Assembly (NCBI GenBank): GCA_030428965.1
Contig: JAUIEE010000004.1
Coordinates: 1 to 35,550, forward strand
Source of the DNA: a bacterium
Lineage (GTDB): Bacteria > Planctomycetota > UBA1135 > GCA-002686595
Reading direction: 5' to 3'
DNA length: 35,550 nucleotides
The notes beneath the pieces were generated by a model. That model was given only the letters and a program-made list of their open reading frames with translations. It made no database searches and had not been told where the DNA came from. Positions within the stretch are counted from its first letter, which is position 1, and each line of letters begins with the position of its first letter. The translations under genes and the position numbers were made by a program. Shown here in pieces: positions 31,336 through 35,550 of the stretch.

Positions 31336-31668
31336 ATGGATGATTCGACTGCGAGTAAGTCTACCGTGAAGCCCGCCGCCGCCACGACGGAGAACCGCTC
31401 CTTCATCGACCTGCTGAAGAGTCTGATCGGGAAGCCCATCACCCTCGTGATCCCCGAGTCCTACGAGGACGCACCCGTCGGGCACCAGATCCGTGCCGGC
31501 TTCAACCGGGCCAAGCCGATCTCGGTCGGAAACGACTACCTCGTCTGCGTTACCGAGTACGTACACTCCGGCAAGGAGTCCGGCAAAGAGCCGGTCAAGC
31601 AGTACATCCCGGTCAACCAGATCAAGCGCATCAGCATCCTGAAGAGCGATCGCCTCGTGCACCTGTAG
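31336..31668 (+). CDS. Small conserved-looking protein, possibly Sm-fold
   Basis: A protein of 110 residues. After a ~20-residue Ser/Thr/Ala tail it reads as an all-beta domain: FIDLLKSLIGKPITLVIPES, HQIRAGFNRAKPISVGNDYLVCVTEYV and KQYIPVNQIKRISIL. The pattern of helix, 'GK-V/I-x-V' strand, bent strand, 'Y-L/I-x-L' strand and a final 'I..I..I' strand resembles Sm/LSM and Hfq proteins, but no family signature is strong. I do not assign a function. It has its own TATAAT promoter and is divergent from the beta-propeller gene; the GT-C/TPR genes follow 66 bases later. Confidence 0.65.
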   Translation: MDDSTASKSTVKPAAATTENRSFIDLLKSLIGKPITLVIPESYEDAPVGHQIRAGFNRAKPISVGNDYLVCVTEYVHSGKESGKEPVKQYIPVNQIKRISILKSDRLVHL

Positions 31669-31719
31669 GCTGCACGGGCAGCCCTCGCCTACCGGGTGGG
31701 ATTGCTCGGTCCGGGCCCG

Positions 31720-31725
31720 TAGGCT
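31720..31725 (+). promoter_or_regulatory. TAGGCT -10-like hexamer before the first TMTC-like gene
   Basis: TAGGCT lies nine bases before ATG 31735, and the gap holds only CGCGCGCCG, with no ribosome binding site. No -35 box is convincing. Confidence 0.35.
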
Positions 31726-31734
31726 CGCGCGCCG

Positions 31735-33753
31735 ATGAAAGGCGTTTCTCTGGCCGCCGTGCTCCTGGGCCTCGCGACCGCTCTTCTCTACTGGCAGAGC
31801 GTCGGCCACGACTTCGTCAACTACGACGACGACGTGTACGTGACCGCGAACCCCATGGTGCGCGCCGGCTTGGCCTCGGAGAGCGTTGCCTGGGCCTTCA
31901 CCACGTTCCACGCCGCCAACTGGCATCCGCTGACCTGGCTCTCCCACATGCTGGACGTGGAGCTCTTCGGGCTGGAGCCCGGGGGGCACCACCGAACGAA
32001 CGTGCTGTTGCACGTTGGAGTGGTGCTGCTCCTGCTCGCCTCCCTGGTGCGCATGACCCGCCGCCCCTGGCCCAGCTTCTGGGTGGCCGGGATCTTCGCC
32101 CTGCACCCCCTGCGGGTGGAGTCGGTCGCGTGGGTCTCCGAGCGCAAGGACCTCTTGTGCGCCGTGGCCTGGATGCTCGCCCTGTGGTTCTACGCGGGCT
32201 GGGCGCGGGAGAGGCGCAAGGGCGCCTACCTGGCCGTCCTCCTGTGCCTGGGCTTCGGGCTTCTCTCCAAGCCCATGATCGTGACCCTGCCCTGCGTGCT
32301 CCTGCTGCTCGATCTCTGGCCCCTAGAACGTTGGCGCGCGGAAGGGGCACGGACCCTCATCCTGGAGAAGCTGCCGCTGTTCGGTCTGGTCGGAGTCTCC
32401 AGCTGCATGACCCTGTGGGCCCAGGGGGAGGGGGGAGCGATCGCGGCCCTGCAGGGGCTGAGCGTACCGGAGCGCGCGGCCAACGCGGCCTTGGCCTACG
32501 GCCAGTACGTCTGGAAGAGCCTGGCACCGACGGGGTTGGCCGTCTTCTACCCCCATCCGGCGGTCCTGGCCGGTGAGGACTTCTCCTGGTTCGGCGGCAA
32601 GGCCGTGGGCGTCCTCGCGGGACTCCTCGCGCTGAGCGCGTTGGCCCTACGGTGGCGGGCCACGGCGCCCGCCTTCCTCGTGGGCTGGCTGTGGTTCCTG
32701 GGGACCTTGGTGCCCGTCATCGGTCTCGTCCAAGTCGGACATCAGGCCTGGGCGGATCGCTACAGCTACCTGCCTTGCATCGGGCTGGCGATCGCCATCG
32801 GGTTCAGCGTCGAGCGGGCCGTGGACCTCGGGCGCTTGCCCCGCCGGCCGGTGATCGGAGCGGGACTCACGAGCCTGGTTGCCGTCGCCTTCCTGACCTC
32901 GGCCCAGCTTCCTCACTGGGCCGACAGCGTTCGTCTCTGGGAGCGCGCCCTGGCCGTGACCGAGAACAACTACCTCGCGCACTACAACCTGGGGCTGGCC
33001 CTCGAGGAGCAGGGGGAGGCGGCCGGCGCCCGGGAGCACTACGCCCGGGCCGTGCGCATCCATCCGGGCTACGGCGACGCCCACTACGCCCTCGGGCTGC
33101 TGGAGCTGCGCTCCGGCCAGCTTGCCGCCGCCGAGCGCTCGCTGCGCGCCGCCGTGGAGGCGGACCCGGCTCTGGCCGCGGCCCACGGAAGCCTGGGACT
33201 GCTCGAGCGTCAGCGCAACGATCCTGCCGCGGCGATCGAGCACTACCGGCGGGCCCTGGAGCTGCAGCCCGATCTGGTCGAGACGCGCAACAACCTGGGC
33301 AGCGCCTTGATCGCCCAGCAGGACTTCGATGGGGCGGAGAAGGAGCTGCGCCTGGTTCTCGAGCGGGACCCGGACTTCGTCCAGGCCCGTTTGAACCTGG
33401 CCCTCCTGCACGAGCGCCGCGGGGATTTCGCCCGGGCGATCGAGGGCTATCGGCAGGCCTTCCGTCAGGGGACGCCCCATCCGCTGGCGGCGGACAAGCT
33501 CGCCCGCCTCCTGCTCGCGAAACCGGGGGCGACGGTGGCCGAGAAGGAAGAGGCCCTGGAGCTCGCCCGCTACGCCCTGCAGGAGACCGGCGGAGGAAGC
33601 GCCGGCCTGGAGCTCCTGGCCCGCTGTCACGCGGCTCTGGGACAGTTCGAACAGGCCGTCGAGTGGCAAGGGCGAGCCCTGGAGGCAGCACCTGCCGCCC
33701 GAAAGGAAGCGCTGGGAGCCCAGCTCGAACGCTATCGTTCCGGAGGGCTCTGA
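31735..33753 (+). CDS. TMTC-like GT-C membrane protein with C-terminal TPR repeats
   Basis: A protein of 672 residues. Residues ~5-395 contain about ten membrane helices with landmarks of the TMTC/GT-C family: VNYDDDVYV near the first loop (Asp31-33, likely catalytic or donor-binding), NWHPLTWLSHMLDVELFG, HPLRVESVAWVSERKDLL, KPMIVTLPCVLLLLDLWPL and WADRYSYLP. Residues ~410-640 are TPRs (NNYLAHYNLGLALEEQGEAAGAREHYARA and following). TMTC proteins transfer mannose to proteins outside the cytoplasm in eukaryotes; bacterial homologues are common but their acceptor is mostly unknown. GT-C enzymes use lipid-linked sugars. A protein or glycan glycosyltransferase is the likely role (inference). Confidence 0.85.
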   Translation: MKGVSLAAVLLGLATALLYWQSVGHDFVNYDDDVYVTANPMVRAGLASESVAWAFTTFHAANWHPLTWLSHMLDVELFGLEPGGHHRTNVLLHVGVVLLLLASLVRMTRRPWPSFWVAGIFALHPLRVESVAWVSERKDLLCAVAWMLALWFYAGWARERRKGAYLAVLLCLGFGLLSKPMIVTLPCVLLLLDLWPLERWRAEGARTLILEKLPLFGLVGVSSCMTLWAQGEGGAIAALQGLSVPERAANAALAYGQYVWKSLAPTGLAVFYPHPAVLAGEDFSWFGGKAVGVLAGLLALSALALRWRATAPAFLVGWLWFLGTLVPVIGLVQVGHQAWADRYSYLPCIGLAIAIGFSVERAVDLGRLPRRPVIGAGLTSLVAVAFLTSAQLPHWADSVRLWERALAVTENNYLAHYNLGLALEEQGEAAGAREHYARAVRIHPGYGDAHYALGLLELRSGQLAAAERSLRAAVEADPALAAAHGSLGLLERQRNDPAAAIEHYRRALELQPDLVETRNNLGSALIAQQDFDGAEKELRLVLERDPDFVQARLNLALLHERRGDFARAIEGYRQAFRQGTPHPLAADKLARLLLAKPGATVAEKEEALELARYALQETGGGSAGLELLARCHAALGQFEQAVEWQGRALEAAPAARKEALGAQLERYRSGGL

Positions 33754-33773
33754 GAAGTCGGGGCCGGTCCGCC

Positions 33774-35525
33774 ATGACCCGAAACTCCGTGCTCGGCACG
33801 CTCCTGTTCCTCGGCGTCTTCGTCGTGTACGCGGCGGTCGCCGGTCACGAGTTCGTGCGCTACGACGATCCGGTCTACGTGCTCGAGAACGAGGTGGTGC
33901 GGCAGGGCTTGAGCGGTCGTGGATTCAGCTGGGCCTTTGGCCTGCACGGCTACGCCGCCAACTGGCACCCCTTGACCTGGCTCTCCCACATGCTCGACGT
34001 GGAGCTGTTCGGGCCGGACAACGCGGGGCCTCACCACCTCGTCAACGTCTTCTGGCACGCGTCGAGCGCCGTGGTCCTGTTCTGGGCACTCCTCCTGGCA
34101 ACGCGCTCACTGGCTCCGAGCTTCATCGTGGCCGCACTGTTCGCCTTCCACCCCCTGCGCGTCGAGTCCGTGGCCTGGATCGCCGAGCGCAAGGACGTTC
34201 TCTCGGGCTTCTTCTTCATGGCCACCCTCTGGGCCTACGTGCGCTACGCCCAGGCCCCGGGGAAGTTGCGCTATGCCCTCGTGCTCGGAGCCCTCGCCCT
34301 GGGTCTTCTCGCCAAGCCCGTGCTCGTGACCGTTCCGTGCGTCTTGCTCCTCTGCGACCTCTGGCCCCTGGGGCGCGTGGCTCCGGGAGCGCCGGCCGCG
34401 GGCATCGTGCCGAAGGGCTGGCGCTCCTGCCTCCTGGAGAAAGTTCCGCTGGTTCTCCTGGTCGGCCTGTCCAGCTGGTTGACGCTGACCGCCCAGCGCA
34501 GCGGGGGAGCGGTGCACCCGTTCTGGTCCCTCTCCATGACCGAGCGCGTGCAGAACGCGGTCGCCTCCTACGGGGCCTACCTTCACAAGACCCTGTGGCC
34601 CGCGAAGCTCGGGGTCTTCTACCCGCACCCCGCCATCATCGACAGCGAGGCCTTTCGCGCGAGCTGGCCCGTGGCGGTGGGGGTCGGCCTGCTGCTCCTC
34701 GCCGTGACGGCGATGGCCGTGGCGCGTCTTCGACGCTGGCCCTTCCTCTTCGTCGGCTGGTCGTGGTTCCTGGGGATGCTCGTCCCGATGATCGGCATCC
34801 TGCAGGTTGGCAACCAGGCCATGGCCGATCGCTACGCCTACCTGCCGCTGATCGGAATCTACCTGGCCGTGGTGTGGGGCGTGGCGGGCTTGTGCGAGGG
34901 GCAGCCGGGACGTTCTCGCCTCGCCCTCGCCGTGGCCGCGGTGGCGCTCCTGGGCTATGCCGGCGCGACCCGGCGGCTGGTGGGGACCTGGAAGAACACC
35001 GAGACCCTGTTCGAGCACGCCCTCGCCGCGAGCGAGGACAACTACGTGGCTCACCTCAACCTCGGCCAGGTCTACCGGGACCGGGGGGACTTCGAGGCCG
35101 CCGAGGATTCCTTTCGCGCCGCCCTCGCCATCAACCGCAACATTTCCGAGGCCCAGAACAACCTGGGGGTCGTCCTGCTCCTACAGCGCAGGGCAGGTGA
35201 GGCCCGCAGGCACCTGGCCGAAGCCCTGCGCATCAAGCCGAGCTACGCCGAGGCCCACTACAACCTGGCCCTGGCCCTCAACCAGCTCGGGGACGTCCAA
35301 GGCACCGCGCGCCATTACCGCCAGGCTCTGATCCACGACCCGAACCTGGCGGAAGCCCACAACAACCTCGGTGTTCTCCTGCGTGACCTGGGGCAACGGG
35401 AGGAGGCCCGGCGGCACTATGGCGAGGAGGACCTGGCCGCGCTGGTACTGACCATCGCCCAGATCAACGTCTGGAACCGGCTCAATGCGTCAGTCCGGGC
35501 GCTCGCCGGCGCCGCCTGGAACTGA
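33774..35525 (+). CDS. Second TMTC-like GT-C membrane protein with TPR repeats
   Basis: A protein of 583 residues, 20 bases after its paralogue and clearly homologous along the whole membrane part: VRYDDPVYV, NWHPLTWLSHMLDVELFG, HPLRVESVAWIAERKDVL, KPVLVTVPCVLLLCDLWPLG, NQAMADRYAYLP. The TPR part is shorter (~420-560), with units such as NLGQVYRDRGDFEAAEDSFRAALAIN. The C-terminal ~25 residues (TIAQINVWNRLNASVRALAGAAWN) leave the TPR pattern. The two tandem copies differ in TPR number, suggesting different protein partners. No clear ribosome binding site precedes ATG 33774; the close spacing implies one transcript. Confidence 0.85.
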   Translation: MTRNSVLGTLLFLGVFVVYAAVAGHEFVRYDDPVYVLENEVVRQGLSGRGFSWAFGLHGYAANWHPLTWLSHMLDVELFGPDNAGPHHLVNVFWHASSAVVLFWALLLATRSLAPSFIVAALFAFHPLRVESVAWIAERKDVLSGFFFMATLWAYVRYAQAPGKLRYALVLGALALGLLAKPVLVTVPCVLLLCDLWPLGRVAPGAPAAGIVPKGWRSCLLEKVPLVLLVGLSSWLTLTAQRSGGAVHPFWSLSMTERVQNAVASYGAYLHKTLWPAKLGVFYPHPAIIDSEAFRASWPVAVGVGLLLLAVTAMAVARLRRWPFLFVGWSWFLGMLVPMIGILQVGNQAMADRYAYLPLIGIYLAVVWGVAGLCEGQPGRSRLALAVAAVALLGYAGATRRLVGTWKNTETLFEHALAASEDNYVAHLNLGQVYRDRGDFEAAEDSFRAALAINRNISEAQNNLGVVLLLQRRAGEARRHLAEALRIKPSYAEAHYNLALALNQLGDVQGTARHYRQALIHDPNLAEAHNNLGVLLRDLGQREEARRHYGEEDLAALVLTIAQINVWNRLNASVRALAGAAWN

Positions 35526-35537
35526 GGGGGACTCGCC

Positions 35538-35550
35538 ATGACCCCGAGCC
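35538..35550 (+). CDS. Start of a further gene, cut by window edge
   Basis: ATG at 35538 follows GAGGGGG (about 7 bases upstream), which is a good ribosome binding site placed just after the stop of the second TMTC-like gene. Only the first few codons (M-T-P-S) are visible, so the product cannot be told; close spacing suggests the same operon. Confidence 0.4.

Noticed and set aside
1-35550. CRISPR arrays, tRNA/rRNA genes, insertion sequences or prophage genes
   Set aside because: No regularly spaced identical repeats, no recognisable tRNA/rRNA sequence, no transposase, integrase or phage-type protein was seen.

Overview
The window is high-GC DNA (about 70 % G+C by eye) from a Gram-negative bacterium. 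It is almost fully coding, with about 30 genes on both strands, and carries no tRNA, rRNA, CRISPR array or insertion sequence that I can see. The LpxK, LpxL-type, HldD and HldE genes show a lipid A and heptose-containing outer membrane. The other families (DUF58/SpoIIM/RDD set, sulfatase-like protein, ASPIC/UnbV FG-GAP lipoprotein, redoxin-cytochrome c-copper monooxygenase, TMTC-like TPR proteins) are together typical of Planctomycetota, with Myxococcota or a related group as the alternative. This placement is inference from gene content.

Layout. 1-3818: a partial DUF58 gene, then SpoIIM-like (-), RDD (+) and an M50 site-2-protease-like gene (-), with overlapping convergent 3' ends. 3957-7959: a divergent tungsten aldehyde:ferredoxin oxidoreductase (AOR) with a C-terminal MoaD/ThiS-like domain ending in Gly-Gly, a convergent LOG/TIGR00725 Rossmann protein, a family 9 glycosyltransferase and a small membrane protein. 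7984-10635 (-): a lipoprotein with redoxin, cytochrome c and copper monooxygenase parts, split by a one-base frameshift, followed by a nitrilase-family amidohydrolase. 10796-11131: a small membrane protein. 11141-18447 (-): a glutamate-carboxypeptidase-II-like M28 peptidase, two ABC exporter half-transporters (all three coupled by 4-base overlaps) and a membrane-anchored sulfatase-fold protein. 18780-20627 (+): a degenerate receiver-like protein and a HAD phosphatase fused to a P-loop kinase. 20752-25584 (+): omega-like RNA polymerase subunit, then lpxK, a lipid A acyltransferase, hldD and hldE, tightly overlapping. 25585-25883: a possibly structured leader. 25884-26663: an outer-membrane beta-barrel-like protein. 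26673-31216 (-): a beta-propeller protein, a CRTAC1-type lipoprotein and a TPR protein. 31336-35550 (+): a small Sm-like hypothetical, two tandem TMTC-like GT-C/TPR membrane proteins, and the first codons of another gene.

The clearest shared theme is the cell envelope: lipid A and heptose synthesis, a family 9 glycosyltransferase, GT-C proteins, exporters and surface lipoproteins. The most interesting signals are the AOR-MoaD fusion beside a protein related to molybdenum-cofactor carriers, the frameshift in the redoxin/copper monooxygenase gene, the HAD-kinase fusion, and a recurring TANNNT hexamer 6-10 bases before the start codon of nine genes, which suggests leaderless transcripts.
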